Below are positions 16,218 to 26,577 of a DNA stretch of 40,988 nt, in pieces. Made by a program: the position numbers and the translations under genes. Under the pieces are notes generated by a model, which made no database searches, had not been told where the DNA came from, and worked only from the letters and a program-made list of their open reading frames with translations. Within the stretch, counting starts at the first letter, position 1. Each line of letters begins with the position of its first letter. Source of the DNA: Bryobacteraceae bacterium (GTDB lineage: Bacteria; Acidobacteriota; Terriglobia; Bryobacterales; Bryobacteraceae); the NCBI GenBank assembly GCA_026129905.1, contig JAHCHE010000050.1:1-40988 (forward strand). Reading direction: 5' to 3'.

Positions 16218-18916
16218 TCAACCAAAATTGTTAGCCTTGTTGGCGGCGTTGGGAGCGCTGACGGAGAGGGCGGATCCCTCGGTGAGATTGTCGTTGATGA
16301 GCCACATCGGCGTGGGCGGAGAGGCGCCGCGAAGCTCGAAGTGGATTCCGATGTTGAAGCCGGTGAGGTGGTTCTCCCGGATGATCGCCGAGCGGCCGAG
16401 GCGGCCGAAGACGCGGATGCCGTCGATTTGCATGTTTTGCGTGCCCGACGGCCGGGTTAGGGTGAGGCGGTTTCCGCGGATGCTGGCGCTGATGACGTTG
16501 CCGACGTAAATGCCGTGACGGCCGCGCGTCGCCCCCGTGCCGAGTGTGACCGAAACCTGGTTCTCCTGGATCGCGACCCGTTCGGCGCGGGAGATGTTGG
16601 GAGTCGGCGCGCTCAGCCCCACGTGAATGCCTTCGATGAATCCGGTCACGCGGTTGTTGCGGATGGTGATGCTTTCACCGACCGTTCCGCCGACCGTGAT
16701 GCCCTGGGCGGCCGGCACCGTACCGCCGAAGATGGTGGCGCGGAGGCCGGAAAAGGAAGGGAACGGGTTTTCTTTCAGGATCTGGTTGGCGAGTCCGAGG
16801 ATGTGGTCCTCGATATTGGTCTTGGAGGGATTCCCGGGGAGCGGATTCTGTTGCAGCAGGGTCTTCCACTGCTGGACGTGGGAATCGGGCGCGAGGAAGC
16901 GCACCGGCATGCCGCCCACGGAGATGCCAGTGACATTCACCATGGCATTCTCGGGCGGCGGGTTTCCGATGGAGAGGTTGGTAATCAACCGCGTGCGGAC
17001 ACCGGCTAGAAACTGGAGATCGTTCAAAAGGACGGTCACTGAGCGGAGGGTTCGAGTGCTGCCCGTCACGAGGTTGCCTTCGCTAAAGACGTTGGCGACA
17101 TTCGAGAACAGCACCCCGACCTGCTGGACGCCGGCAACGAAGCGGTTGCCACGCGCCAGCGCGCGATTGGCGTTGTGGACACTCAGAGAGGCGGTGGTCC
17201 GGTGCGGCCCGTCGGCTGAGGTGAACCGGCAATTCTCGACCAGAACGTCAGCGGCGTTCTTGATCGAGATCACGCCGAGAATGCCGTCGGCGTTCCTGCC
17301 GCTGCCGATCTGGGCCACTTTGCCCTCGGCCGACAGATCGCGGATGGTGACCGAACCGCAGTTGATGAACCTCAGGCAGAACTCGTCGTTGTTGGCGAAG
17401 ATCTTGCCCGCGTCTCCGACTCCCGAGATGATGATGGCGCCTTTGTTGGCGACCTCGACCCGCTGGGCAAGCTGATACCGTTGGGGTTTGGACGGAAGCA
17501 CAGGTGCGCTCCGCCGGCGGGAATCGAGGCGAACACGTCCGCCAGGTTGGAACTGGGGCGGACCACGATGGTGCAGCATTCCTCTTCTTTTTCGCAAAGG
17601 GCATCAATGGCCTGCTGCACGGTCGTAACGTTGGGGCCGAAATTGCACACAGCCCCGTTGAACTTCACGTCGTCCGCCGTGATATTGGTGAGCGGCGGGA
17701 AGCGCGGCACGCAGGTTTCGATGTTGCCCTTGAGGGTGTTGGGAACGTTCGGATCCGGAACCCAGGTGATGAAGGCCAGCGGCGCGTAGTGGTGAACGAT
17801 GGCCGAGGGCGGCGCGTTGACCAATTGCTCGACGTCCTGCCCGGTGCGCGCCGTGAACATCCAGGCATCGCCCGGCTGGAAATTCGAGCCGGAGAACCGC
17901 ACGGTGATGCCGTCTTCCAGATCGAGCGTAGCGCCGTTCTGCATCGAAACTTCGTCGGAGGGCTGATTCCAGCGGCGCAGCTTCGGATGCCCCTGTCCAT
18001 TGTGCGCGGAGATGTCCTTGCTGAGCTGAACGATCAGATCGGGGGTGATGTCGATGATTTGGGCAAGCGTTCCGGAAGACGGGGTGAGGTCCGTCGTGTC
18101 GCTGGCCAGTTCCACCCAGTCGCCTTTTTTCAAGCCAAGGACCTGATCGCGACCGAGCGTTTTGGCCTTGACGCGGTGCGTCTCGCCGATGAATTCCACC
18201 GGCGCCAGGACGGCTCCGTTGTCGCGCGACCACTTGAATTTCGCATTGGCCAGCGATCCGCCGGTGTGGACCTCGACCCGATACAGGCGGTTTTCGATAC
18301 CGCGGAAGCCGCCGGACTCCGGAAGCACGCACGGATTCGGCGCGGGTCCGGCGGCCTTGGCGCCGGTAGTGAGGCGGCCGCCGCCGGGCGCGGGCGGCCA
18401 GTTCGGGACCGCGCCGCAGGCGCTGTTGGCAGCCACACCCGGCTGCACACGAATTTGCGCGATGGTTTTGACGCGGGTACACGTGTCGGCGCCCTGCAAA
18501 GCCGGTTCAAGCAGCGAAGGATCTTCCACCCAGGTGATGTGCCGCTCCATCACGTGGAGGTAAACGAGGTCCTTGCGATTTAACACCGGGGCCGGCAGCG
18601 CGGGCTGCGGCAGGTCGCCCGGCTGCGTGCGGTACTGGACATCGGCTTCGAGCACGCAGAGGATGCCGTCGACATAGATGTGGCCCTTGTGAATAAGAAG
18701 GTCGGTGTTGTTGTTGATGAGGTCGATTTTGAAGCCGTCTCCCTTGGGCGCTCCGGCCTGGCCGATCACGTCGACGGCTTCGGTGCGGTTCAGGTCCGCG
18801 GCGAGATCGACATACTCGTTGAAATCGGCATCGAGTTCGACGCGGCCTTGCTGCTTGTAGAGCCGGTTAAAGCGCTTCTGCGAGTTGAAAGTGAATCGCG
18901 TGAAATCGCCTTTCAA
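16218..18916 (-). pseudogene. DUF6519 / right-handed beta-helix protein, frameshifted
   Basis: The N-terminal half begins MKGDFTRFTFNSQKRFNRLY and continues QQGRVELDADFNEYVDL, the hallmark of DUF6519 proteins that end many phage-tail-like operons. The frame is correct up to GAHLCFRPNPNG near 17480, after which the same frame becomes Ser/Arg-rich nonsense and stops at 17372. The sense continues in the next frame as YQLAQRVEVANKGAIIISG and runs to 16218 as a parallel beta-helix (repeated N-x-x-x-G and I-x-N-N patterns such as ITIRNNRVTGF, AIIRENHLTGF). Total length is 2699 nt; one extra base would give a single 899-residue protein. The probable role is an external fibre or plate of the contractile particle that touches the target surface. 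It is the last gene of the operon, 20 bp after the preceding stop. Confidence 0.8.
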
Positions 18917-18936
18917 GGATCATTCCTCCGTTCAGC

Positions 18937-21444
18937 TCACGTAAATAATTCCGGCCCGAGACCGAAGGGCAGATATTCATCCAGGCGGAGCCGCAGGTTG
19001 GCCTCCCGCCTGCCCTGTTGCAGAAATTGGAAGGCGCCCATTTCGCCGGCGTCCTCGCCGCCGGCCGAAATCTCCTTGGGACAAGCCGGGGCCAACTGGG
19101 CGAAGCCTGCGTCGCCATAGAGTTGGGAGACGAAGACAGGGATGACGCGGATCTCCGCCGCGGGTTTATCCGGGTCGGGCAGATCTTCCGTGACCAGGTC
19201 GGGCTGGCAGCGATAGCGGCGCGGCGTCTGGCTGGCGGAGGGGAGGTAAGAATACCGGATGCAGCCCGACTGGCCGCGGGTCACGCTGACCGTGTCCATG
19301 AAGATGCACTCGGAGATGAGATTGGTCTCGTGGAGCGAGGCGTCTTGAAGGACCGTGCACCGTTCGAAGTTCGCGAGGCCGGCCGCGGCGTATGTGCGGA
19401 GAATGCTCTCGGTAAGAGTGGCCGTGGAATTGGCCGGAGCGGTCACGCCGCCCGAAATGGTCCGATCGACGGTGAGCGCGATGGATTGGTTGCTATCCGC
19501 GATCGCCACGGCTTCGGCGAGGCCGGGCGCGACGGCGCAATGGCTGACTACCAGGAGCTTCAGATTGCCCTGAGCGCGGAATGCGGAGCGGATCCATAGC
19601 CCGCTGAGGATCACGATTCCGGAGCCGCTGCCGCCGTTGGTTACCACTTCGCCCGCGATCGCCGGGCGGCAGCGGTTCGCCGCCTGGAGCACGAGTGTCT
19701 TATCGGTGAGGTCCAACAGCAGATCCTCGGTGTAGGTGCGGTTGTCCTGGATGGTGATGGTACAGTTGGGGCGGCCCTGGCTGCGCCAATGGTTGAGTGC
19801 ATCGTCGATGGCGTTGAAGTCTCCGAGTCCGACCCTGAGTTCGAGGGCCGCGGCATCGGCCAGGTTCGGATTAACAGGGTCGAGATGAAAATTCTTCATT
19901 TCGCGCAGCGCGTTGGCGGCGACGGTACTGACGGTAGCGCCGGGTTTCGCGGGCGCCAACCGGTCATACGGGCCGCCGCCGAGATCGGCGGAAAAGCCGT
20001 AGTCATAGGAGGCGGTGACGCCGCCGGACGGCTCTTCGCCGGCCGGAAAGCTGATGCGTCCAAGCAGCAGATCGACGCCGACACGGAGTGCGGGAGGGCG
20101 GTTCCACGCGTCAAGCTGCATGCAGAAGAGTTGGAACGCGGGCACGGGAGCGCCATCGCGGGCGATCCGCAGGCTGTGCATGTTGGCGGGGAACTGGACG
20201 AGATAACCGAAGTCGTTGGGCGCGGCGGCCTGTGCTGCCGTCTCGAAATTGGATTCGCCGAAGCGGTATTGGACATCGGTGGTTGGCTCTTCGCCGGCGG
20301 CGAAGGTCAGACGGCCGAGCCCCAGGTCGACGCCGAGGCGGCCGGCGGGCGGGCGGGTCCACGCGGAGAGATCCATGTACTGAAATCGAGCAAGCGGCGC
20401 CTGCGCCCCGCCGTGGCTCACCTTCAGGTTCAGCAGCGGGAAACGTAAGATGTGATCATCGGGCCCGGCGAGTTGCTCGGCCTGCAGAGGCTTTTCTCCG
20501 CGATAGGAGATCGCGGCCTGGGCAGGAATCTCGCCCGCGGCGAAGCTGATCAATCCCCGGAGAGGGTCGATTCCCACCTCGCCCGCGGCGGGTTGGGCAA
20601 AGCCGGAGAGGTCCATCGCGACAAGGTTCCCGGCCGGCCCGAAGGTGACGCCGTCACCGCGGTGGACGGAAGGCGTCACAGTGGGGTCGTTAAGTTGCGC
20701 GGGGTCGGCGAAGAACGCCGCCGGGCGGACCGGTTGGGGAACGTGGCGTTCCCCGGCGCGCGCGCCCTCGGCCAGATCTTCGGGGCGCTGGAACAGGCGC
20801 GTCCTGAAACCGAAGGGCGAGAAGTGGAAGCCATGCGCATTGGGCGCGGGTTCGCGCAGGGCGGCGCCGACCTCGACGTGGTAGTTGTTCAAGCGCCAGG
20901 CGAAGAATCCGACACGGCGGGGCGCGTACCAGCCGGAGGTGCTGCCCATCGGGCGGATATCGACGGTGTGCGCACTCTGCTCGAATGGGCTGCCGAGCAG
21001 GTCCATCGGCTCGAGTCCGCGGATATCGACGGTTTTTCCGGCATCGCGCAGGTGGTTTACGTTCTGGTTCCAGACGAGCGACTCAAAAAACGCCACCGCC
21101 CGAACGGACCATCCGGTAACGTCGCGCGCCAGCTCTTCGAGCGCCGGCAGGGTGCCTTTCCGCCGCCGGTAATAGAGGGTTCGGGCGACATCGGCGCGCT
21201 GGGTACGCTCGACGGAGTGCAGCGGGCGGTTGCCAACCAGGTCGCCGATGTAGGGAATCACCCATTCGCTACAGGTTTCAATGAAAAGATCCGCGTAGAA
21301 CTGGCCGATATTGGCTTTCAGCAGGCCGGCCTGCTCCTGAACGACCGAGAGAAACGCCTGGAGGGGACCGCCCGCTTTTTCGTCGTCGATCTTGTAGATC
21401 GCCGGGAGCAGGTCGTAAAGGGAAAACATGGGGCTGTTACTCAT
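18937..21444 (-). CDS. P2 gpI-like tail/baseplate protein with internal repeats and beta-rich C-terminus
   Basis: The first about 130 residues (LYDLLPAIYKIDDEK, WVIPYIGDLVGNRPL, TLYYRRRKGTLPALEELARDVTGW) match the tail protein I domain found at the baseplate rim of P2-like phages and CIS particles. Residues 277-481 hold three repeats of about 40 residues. The region from about 520 to the end is rich in short beta strands with a ladder-like pattern (NCTITIQDNRTYTEDLLLDL, TLVLQAANRCRPAI), again suggesting a beta-helix. At 835 residues it is several times longer than phage gpI, so it probably also serves as the fibre or receptor-facing part. It starts 16 bp after the stop of the J-like gene at 21461. 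Confidence 0.83.
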   Translation of the reverse strand: MSNSPMFSLYDLLPAIYKIDDEKAGGPLQAFLSVVQEQAGLLKANIGQFYADLFIETCSEWVIPYIGDLVGNRPLHSVERTQRADVARTLYYRRRKGTLPALEELARDVTGWSVRAVAFFESLVWNQNVNHLRDAGKTVDIRGLEPMDLLGSPFEQSAHTVDIRPMGSTSGWYAPRRVGFFAWRLNNYHVEVGAALREPAPNAHGFHFSPFGFRTRLFQRPEDLAEGARAGERHVPQPVRPAAFFADPAQLNDPTVTPSVHRGDGVTFGPAGNLVAMDLSGFAQPAAGEVGIDPLRGLISFAAGEIPAQAAISYRGEKPLQAEQLAGPDDHILRFPLLNLKVSHGGAQAPLARFQYMDLSAWTRPPAGRLGVDLGLGRLTFAAGEEPTTDVQYRFGESNFETAAQAAAPNDFGYLVQFPANMHSLRIARDGAPVPAFQLFCMQLDAWNRPPALRVGVDLLLGRISFPAGEEPSGGVTASYDYGFSADLGGGPYDRLAPAKPGATVSTVAANALREMKNFHLDPVNPNLADAAALELRVGLGDFNAIDDALNHWRSQGRPNCTITIQDNRTYTEDLLLDLTDKTLVLQAANRCRPAIAGEVVTNGGSGSGIVILSGLWIRSAFRAQGNLKLLVVSHCAVAPGLAEAVAIADSNQSIALTVDRTISGGVTAPANSTATLTESILRTYAAAGLANFERCTVLQDASLHETNLISECIFMDTVSVTRGQSGCIRYSYLPSASQTPRRYRCQPDLVTEDLPDPDKPAAEIRVIPVFVSQLYGDAGFAQLAPACPKEISAGGEDAGEMGAFQFLQQGRREANLRLRLDEYLPFGLGPELFT
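20002..20616 (-). repeat. Three diverged internal repeats in the tail protein I-like gene
   Basis: The repeats are at residues 277-314, 357-394 and 443-481. They share the pattern M/L-D-L/A, then an aromatic residue, R/Q-P-P/A-A, G-V/I-D, L-G-R, F-x-A-G-E-x-P and an aromatic end. Examples are GVDLGLGRLTFAAGEEP and GVDLLLGRISFPAGEEP. Spacing is about 80-86 residues, so linker domains separate the units. Confidence 0.8.
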
Positions 21445-21460
21445 GGCGCTGTTCCCTCCC

Positions 21461-23869
21461 TCAGATCGTTTCGAACTGCATCAGAAGATCGATATCCGCG
21501 GGGTCGAGCGACAGGATCTGGAACGGCTGGGCGGTCAGGACGTCCGGCAGGTCGCCGCCGGGCAGATCGCGATACTTGAAGTTGTCGAGATCGATGGCGA
21601 CGACGCCTGCGACGGCCTGGGCCACGCGGAACGCGTCGCTGATGAAAGCCGGCTCGCCGAGGTCGCGGTTTTCGAACCGGAACAGATCGAGCAGGGCCGC
21701 ATTCACCGCGGATTGGACGGCATCCAGCAGGTACGCGGGGTTCACCTGGACGCGCCCGGAAATGCGCACCGCCACATTCTGATGGGCCCGGATGGTGAGA
21801 CGCCGATTTACATCGCGCCGGGAGTTCAGATCGGCGAGCACGCCGCGGAGCACCTCGGCGGAAAGGACCTTGCCCGCTTCGCCCGCGACGGCCACCGAGA
21901 CCTCCTGCTCATTGCCGGTCCAGGAGAGGCTCGACTTGGCTTTGGCCACGGTGGAAAGCTCGCGCGCGGCATCCTCGAAGTCGGTGAGGGACACGATTCT
22001 GCCGAACGTGCGCACGGTGTTCGGAGCATTGGCGCGGGCGGTCTCGAGGGGCTCGGGGGCCGAGCCGCCCGAAGCGACGGCTGGATTGACCACGGACTTG
22101 AGACCGACCGGACGGTCGAGCAGCGTGGTGATGGAGGCGGCGCGCACGTTGCCGTCAGGACCGAGGCCCTGGCGGTACTGCGCGACTACGTTGTTGCGGC
22201 CGCTCGGGAGGCGCGAGCCGGGCTCGCCGCCGAACTGGACGGTCATTTTGGCGTCGTCAGCGACCGCGGTGGCGTACACGCGCGCGTCCGGCGCCTCCCC
22301 CAGCAGGGTGACCACTTCTTTCCAGAGGACGCCGTCGACGCGAACCTGCAACGTGTTCGCGACCCCGTGCGGGGCGCCCGGCTGGGGGATGAAGGTCACC
22401 GGGGTTTTTCTCAACTGGAATTTCTGGAGGCGGGAGGAGGCGTCGCCGTTGCCGAGCACCTCGTCCTTCACGGTTTCCCCATGCGTCGCTTTGGCGACAT
22501 TGCCGAGCAGGACGCAGGTGTCCGTGGAAAAGCAGCGCGAGGGCGCGGGCGTGAAGGCGATCACCAGGTGATCGGCTGAAACGGTGGCGGAATCGACGGC
22601 GGCGATGTGCGGATCGCCCTTCTGGTCATCAAGAATGATGCTGCGCTTGAGCGGGTAGGCGGGCAGGACGTCGACGGGGATGTAGACGCGGTTGCCGCAA
22701 ATCTCCGGCGGATATTCGGATGTCGCGAACTGAATGGGCGCGCCGGTCAGTTCGTAAAGGGTAATGTTGCGGAGATCGACCTGGCTGAGGCCGACGGGAA
22801 CAGAGCCGGTCAACTGCAATTGCACCTGGGTGACGGTGGCCTCAATGGCGCCGCGGCTGGCGGGGAGGGGCGCGGCGGAAATCACCGTGCCCTTGCGGAC
22901 GAAGCGCTGGGCCGTATTCGAAGTGGTGTGCGCCACGAGCATTTCCGCGCCGGGTTTGAGGTCCTCGACAACGGTTTCGAGCGAGAAGCCGCTGGTTTGG
23001 GCAGCGATGAGGAAGCTGGGTGTCTGGATGACCCACCGGATGCCTCCGGGAACGGTGGAGTCCGCGGTGGGGACCGTGAACTTGCTGGGGGCCTGGCTGC
23101 CGAAGAGGCGGAATTGCCGGCCGTAGGGGCGGGCCTCCGGATTGGCGAAGCTCCCCTTGACCGGCAGCGTCCACTGGAGGCGGATGCCGGCAGCGGCGCT
23201 GGCGACGGCGGCGATTTCTTTGTTCTCAGCAATCCGCGTGTCGAAGATGACAACTTTCATGCCGGGGCTGAGGAGCTTGGGCCGAGCGGGCTCATTGACG
23301 AGCGTTCCGCCGGTTCGACCGGGCGCAAAGGGGACCACGGCTTGCGGCTGCGGGAACACGCGCAGGCGATTCCAGCTCGCGTTGGCCTCGATCGCCTCGA
23401 TGGTCTCGAACTTTTGCGGCTTCTCGTTCTGACCCGGAATCGACTGGGCTTTCAGGCCCACCGGAATAGTCAAAGTCTTCTGCTTATCGAGCGTAAAGGC
23501 CAAGTGAACTATGGCCGCAGCCCCGGGTCCCAGGCGATAGTCAATGGCGGCGGCGAGGCGCATCACGTTTTCGCGCTGGGTGGCGGTGCGCAGGTAGGCT
23601 TCGTTGGCGATGCGCTCCTGGTAGAAGGTGAGGATATCAGCGAGGTACGCCCAAAGGTCGAGAAACTGCATTCCGAAGTCGCGGGGAGAGCGCGCCGTCC
23701 AGGCCTTCAATTCCGGCCTGGCAGCGGCCGCCACAAGCATCGCACGCATGAAGGTGGAGTAGGTTCCTAGACGATACTGGATGGCCGGCAGCGCCGGGCG
23801 GTTGTCGATGGGCTCGGCCGTCTGAGGGCCCTGGCAGCAGCCGCAGCCTCGTTCGTCGAAAGTGCTCAT
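21461..23869 (-). CDS. Putative baseplate assembly protein (J-like), second copy
   Basis: This 802-residue protein has the usual N-terminus of CIS J-like baseplate proteins: a Cys-rich start (GCGCCQG at about 8-14), NRPALPAIQYRLGTYSTFM, LDLWAYLADILTFYQERIANEAYLRTA (split: LDLWAYLADILTFYQ, ERIANEAYLRTA) and a J-domain-like C-terminal third (GRIVSLTDFEDAARELSTVAKAKSS). J proteins form the wedge ring joining hub and tail. It overlaps the other J-like gene by the 4-bp ATGA, so the two are probably made in fixed ratio. The GCGCC cluster could bind a metal, which is an inference. The gene is intact. Confidence 0.88.
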   Translation of the reverse strand: MSTFDERGCGCCQGPQTAEPIDNRPALPAIQYRLGTYSTFMRAMLVAAAARPELKAWTARSPRDFGMQFLDLWAYLADILTFYQERIANEAYLRTATQRENVMRLAAAIDYRLGPGAAAIVHLAFTLDKQKTLTIPVGLKAQSIPGQNEKPQKFETIEAIEANASWNRLRVFPQPQAVVPFAPGRTGGTLVNEPARPKLLSPGMKVVIFDTRIAENKEIAAVASAAAGIRLQWTLPVKGSFANPEARPYGRQFRLFGSQAPSKFTVPTADSTVPGGIRWVIQTPSFLIAAQTSGFSLETVVEDLKPGAEMLVAHTTSNTAQRFVRKGTVISAAPLPASRGAIEATVTQVQLQLTGSVPVGLSQVDLRNITLYELTGAPIQFATSEYPPEICGNRVYIPVDVLPAYPLKRSIILDDQKGDPHIAAVDSATVSADHLVIAFTPAPSRCFSTDTCVLLGNVAKATHGETVKDEVLGNGDASSRLQKFQLRKTPVTFIPQPGAPHGVANTLQVRVDGVLWKEVVTLLGEAPDARVYATAVADDAKMTVQFGGEPGSRLPSGRNNVVAQYRQGLGPDGNVRAASITTLLDRPVGLKSVVNPAVASGGSAPEPLETARANAPNTVRTFGRIVSLTDFEDAARELSTVAKAKSSLSWTGNEQEVSVAVAGEAGKVLSAEVLRGVLADLNSRRDVNRRLTIRAHQNVAVRISGRVQVNPAYLLDAVQSAVNAALLDLFRFENRDLGEPAFISDAFRVAQAVAGVVAIDLDNFKYRDLPGGDLPDVLTAQPFQILSLDPADIDLLMQFETI

Positions 23870-26220
23870 TGTCCACCCTCCATTTGGATTGTGATGACGC
23901 CGCGCTCGGCGAAATTCGGATCGTTGTCGCAGCGGATCACCTCGGCGCGGCCTACGCGGACGGAGCCGGCGGCCAGTTCGCCGCTGTCGCTTTTGCCGAA
24001 GCGCTGGAGTTTTGTGACCCTCGCCGATCGCACGCCATCCACTGCCGTGATGGCGGCATAGAGCTGGCTCAGAAACACAGGTTGACCGAAGGTCAACCGG
24101 TCGGGGTGGAAGAATGCCTTACGGCCTCCGGAGAGCTCGCCCGTGCCGAGTTCACGTAGCAACGCCTGGTACACGTCGGTCCGGAAATGATCCGGCTCCG
24201 TGCAGACGGTGACCGCGATATCGAGCGGGACGTAGATGGGCGGGCTGATTTCGAGGTCGTAGCCGGTCTGGGCGAAGCGCTGGACCCAGGCGGCGATGCG
24301 GCTCCGCAACTCGGGCCTGAGATCGCCCTGACCGGCGGGGTCGATGGTGAGGAAGACGGTGTGCCAGGTTCCCGTCCACCGGAAGGTCGCCACGGCCTTG
24401 GAGACCTCGGGCAATTGTTGCGCGGCCCGGGCATAGTCGTCCTCGGTGACGGCGCGGAACAGGCCGGTGCGGAGGCTCGCGGGCGCGGTCAGCTTCACGT
24501 CTTCGATGGGTTCGGGCGGGCTGCCGCCCCAGGCGGGCAGCGGATTGCGGACTGACTTGGTCACGGCTGCGTTCTGGACATTGCCCGGATCGATGACGTG
24601 CACGATGGAATTCGATGAGACGTCGAACAGAGGACCGAGACCGGTGTGGTAGGTCACGTCGAGGATCTCGTCGGGCCGGACGTTTCGTCCCGCAGTGTCG
24701 TCGCCGAAACGAATTAGGCCGCGACCCTGGTTGTCGATTTCGGTGACGAAGTGGGCATCGTTAGGATCGCTATCGAGCAGCGTCTCGACGGCTTTCCAGC
24801 CTTCGATGGCGACCGCCGGGGCGGCCTGGCGAGGATCGACCTGGAGCAGAGCGGAAGCCGGGGCCGCTGGATCGGAGGTCTGCCACTGGCTGAGCGGGGC
24901 TTGCTCGAGCAGGATGGGCGAGGCGACATTCTTAAGCTGAACGTGAAGGCGCCGGCCATGATGCGCGATGCCGATATTGCCGCTGGCCTCGAGCACGCTG
25001 GCGACGGGTGTGCCGTTCAGCGTGAACGAAAGGCAGAGCGGTTGAACGAGGGCGTCGGCGGAATCCCAGGCAACCCGGGTGAGCGGGGTGGCGGTGAGCG
25101 GATCGGTCAGTTGGGTGACGGCGGTCAATCGCACCACCTGGCGGTGTGCCGGGTCGGCATCCTGGGACAGGCCGGTGGCGAGGCCCTTCACCTCTTCGAG
25201 TAACAGGAGGTCGCCCGGTTTCAGCGGCCGCGAACCCTCCAGGTCGGCCGTGGTAGCTCCCTTCGGAAGGCAGCAGTCGTTCCGGCTCCACGAATGAAGT
25301 GGAATTTGCGTGAGGCCGGGATCGGCGACCACGGTGCGTTCGAGCTCGAAAACGACGCCAGCGAGCTCGAGCGCGGCCTCGGCGTCCGCGGTTGGAATCA
25401 CCGGCGGGGCGGGCTGCCCTTTCAACAACGCGCCAATTCTGGTGAGCAGTTGCGTGCCCGCTGGAATCTCGCCTGCCTTGTCGACTTCGAAGGCGACGAA
25501 AGCGCGGGAGCTGGCTCCTTCATGCATCCTGTAATCGATGAGGCGCGCGTGGCGGCGGACCGAAATGCGCTGGCGCGCGGTTTCCAGGTACGCTTCGTTG
25601 GCAACGGCGTCCTGGTAGTAACTGAGATAGTCGGCGGCGTAGGCGAACAGTTCGGCGATGGCGATACCGAAGTCGGCCGAGCGGCGCTCGCGCCAGTCGG
25701 GATTGGTGAGGGAGATGCGATCGATCAGGGCCTGGCGAAAACTGGCGTAGTCCTTCGCCATGTAGTCGATCGCGGGGCCGGTTAGGACCGGAGGCTCGCA
25801 GGTGAACAAGGGTTTACAGTCGAACTTGCTCGGACAGCCGGCCTTGAAACTGAAGACCACTTCCGCGAAGGCGGGATCCATCTGCGGATGATCCACGCGC
25901 AGGCGGTAGTCGCTGAAATCGCCAGGCTGGGACACGGGCAGTTCGATGACGTCACCGCTGCGCACGGGGTCGCCGAGCGTGATTCCGCGGACGCGCACTC
26001 CGCCGGTGAGGACGAAATGGTCCTTTGCGAGGCTGTTCAAGAACGCGCCGAAGTTGGGATCGGCGGCCTTGTCCTGAAAATGAACTTCAACAACACGCTG
26101 ATTCTCGGCGGGGGGATCGGTTCGCACTTCGAGGAAATCGATGCCATAGAGGCCGGCTTTGGCGCGGAGCGCCGCGCGCCGTTCATCATCGCCGCACAAC
26201 AGATCCTGGAAGCGCGTCAT
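23866..26220 (-). CDS. Putative baseplate assembly protein (J-like), first copy
   Basis: This 784-residue protein starts MTRFQDLLCGDDERRAALRA and continues GLYGIDFLEVRTDPP, the normal opening of this baseplate family. The helical DYASFRQALIDRISLTNPDWRERR lies at about 170-195, and SADFGIAIAELFAYAADYLSYYQDAVANEAYL follows directly (conserved AEL and YYQD). The C-terminal third has GLFRAVTEDDYARAAQQLPEV and a final repeat-like domain. It should pair with the 802-residue J-like protein to make the baseplate wedge. ATGA overlaps bind it to gp25 upstream and to the second J gene downstream. No lesion is seen. Confidence 0.88.
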   Translation of the reverse strand: MTRFQDLLCGDDERRAALRAKAGLYGIDFLEVRTDPPAENQRVVEVHFQDKAADPNFGAFLNSLAKDHFVLTGGVRVRGITLGDPVRSGDVIELPVSQPGDFSDYRLRVDHPQMDPAFAEVVFSFKAGCPSKFDCKPLFTCEPPVLTGPAIDYMAKDYASFRQALIDRISLTNPDWRERRSADFGIAIAELFAYAADYLSYYQDAVANEAYLETARQRISVRRHARLIDYRMHEGASSRAFVAFEVDKAGEIPAGTQLLTRIGALLKGQPAPPVIPTADAEAALELAGVVFELERTVVADPGLTQIPLHSWSRNDCCLPKGATTADLEGSRPLKPGDLLLLEEVKGLATGLSQDADPAHRQVVRLTAVTQLTDPLTATPLTRVAWDSADALVQPLCLSFTLNGTPVASVLEASGNIGIAHHGRRLHVQLKNVASPILLEQAPLSQWQTSDPAAPASALLQVDPRQAAPAVAIEGWKAVETLLDSDPNDAHFVTEIDNQGRGLIRFGDDTAGRNVRPDEILDVTYHTGLGPLFDVSSNSIVHVIDPGNVQNAAVTKSVRNPLPAWGGSPPEPIEDVKLTAPASLRTGLFRAVTEDDYARAAQQLPEVSKAVATFRWTGTWHTVFLTIDPAGQGDLRPELRSRIAAWVQRFAQTGYDLEISPPIYVPLDIAVTVCTEPDHFRTDVYQALLRELGTGELSGGRKAFFHPDRLTFGQPVFLSQLYAAITAVDGVRSARVTKLQRFGKSDSGELAAGSVRVGRAEVIRCDNDPNFAERGVITIQMEGGQ

Positions 26221-26573
26221 AGGGTGAAACTGTCCTCGATTCGCTCGCCGGTGTCTTTGCGGATGTAGCCGACCTCGACGGTGATGGTCTCCTCGCGGCT
26301 CTGGATGCGGACGAACTGTACCTGGATAATGTCCGAGAGCCAGCGTTCGAGCGAGCCCTGGACCACGAACTGGGTGGCCGTGGCGAGGGCATCGCTGTTC
26401 GGCATGAAGACCAACTGGCGCAGCCCGCAGCCGAAATCCGGGCGGTTCACGCGCTCACCGGGGCTGGTGAAGAGCACCTGGTAGATCAGGTCGCGGACGT
26501 GATCGTCCGGGGTGGCGTTGGCCACGCGGCCGGAGCTTTCAAAGCGGAACGGATAATCGGCGGTTACGGCCAT
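26217..26573 (-). CDS. gp25-like baseplate protein (GPW/gp25 family)
   Basis: This 118-residue protein matches T4 gp25 and its CIS relatives. HVRDLIYQVLFTSPGERVNRPDFGCGLRQLVF covers the conserved core (LFTSPGERVNRPDFGCGL) with the invariant E-R-x-x-R-P-x-F-G-x-G stretch. gp25 seeds sheath assembly on the baseplate. Length is normal. It starts 4 bp after the stop of the upstream 89-residue gene and overlaps the J gene by ATGA. Confidence 0.92.
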   Translation of the reverse strand: MAVTADYPFRFESSGRVANATPDDHVRDLIYQVLFTSPGERVNRPDFGCGLRQLVFMPNSDALATATQFVVQGSLERWLSDIIQVQFVRIQSREETITVEVGYIRKDTGERIEDSFTL

Positions 26574-26577
26574 TGCT

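Noticed and set aside
20452-22579. Long plus-strand open frames opposite the tail I-like and second J-like genes
   Set aside because: Both minus-strand genes carry strong family signatures; the antisense frames read as Gly/Arg/Glu-rich text without domains.
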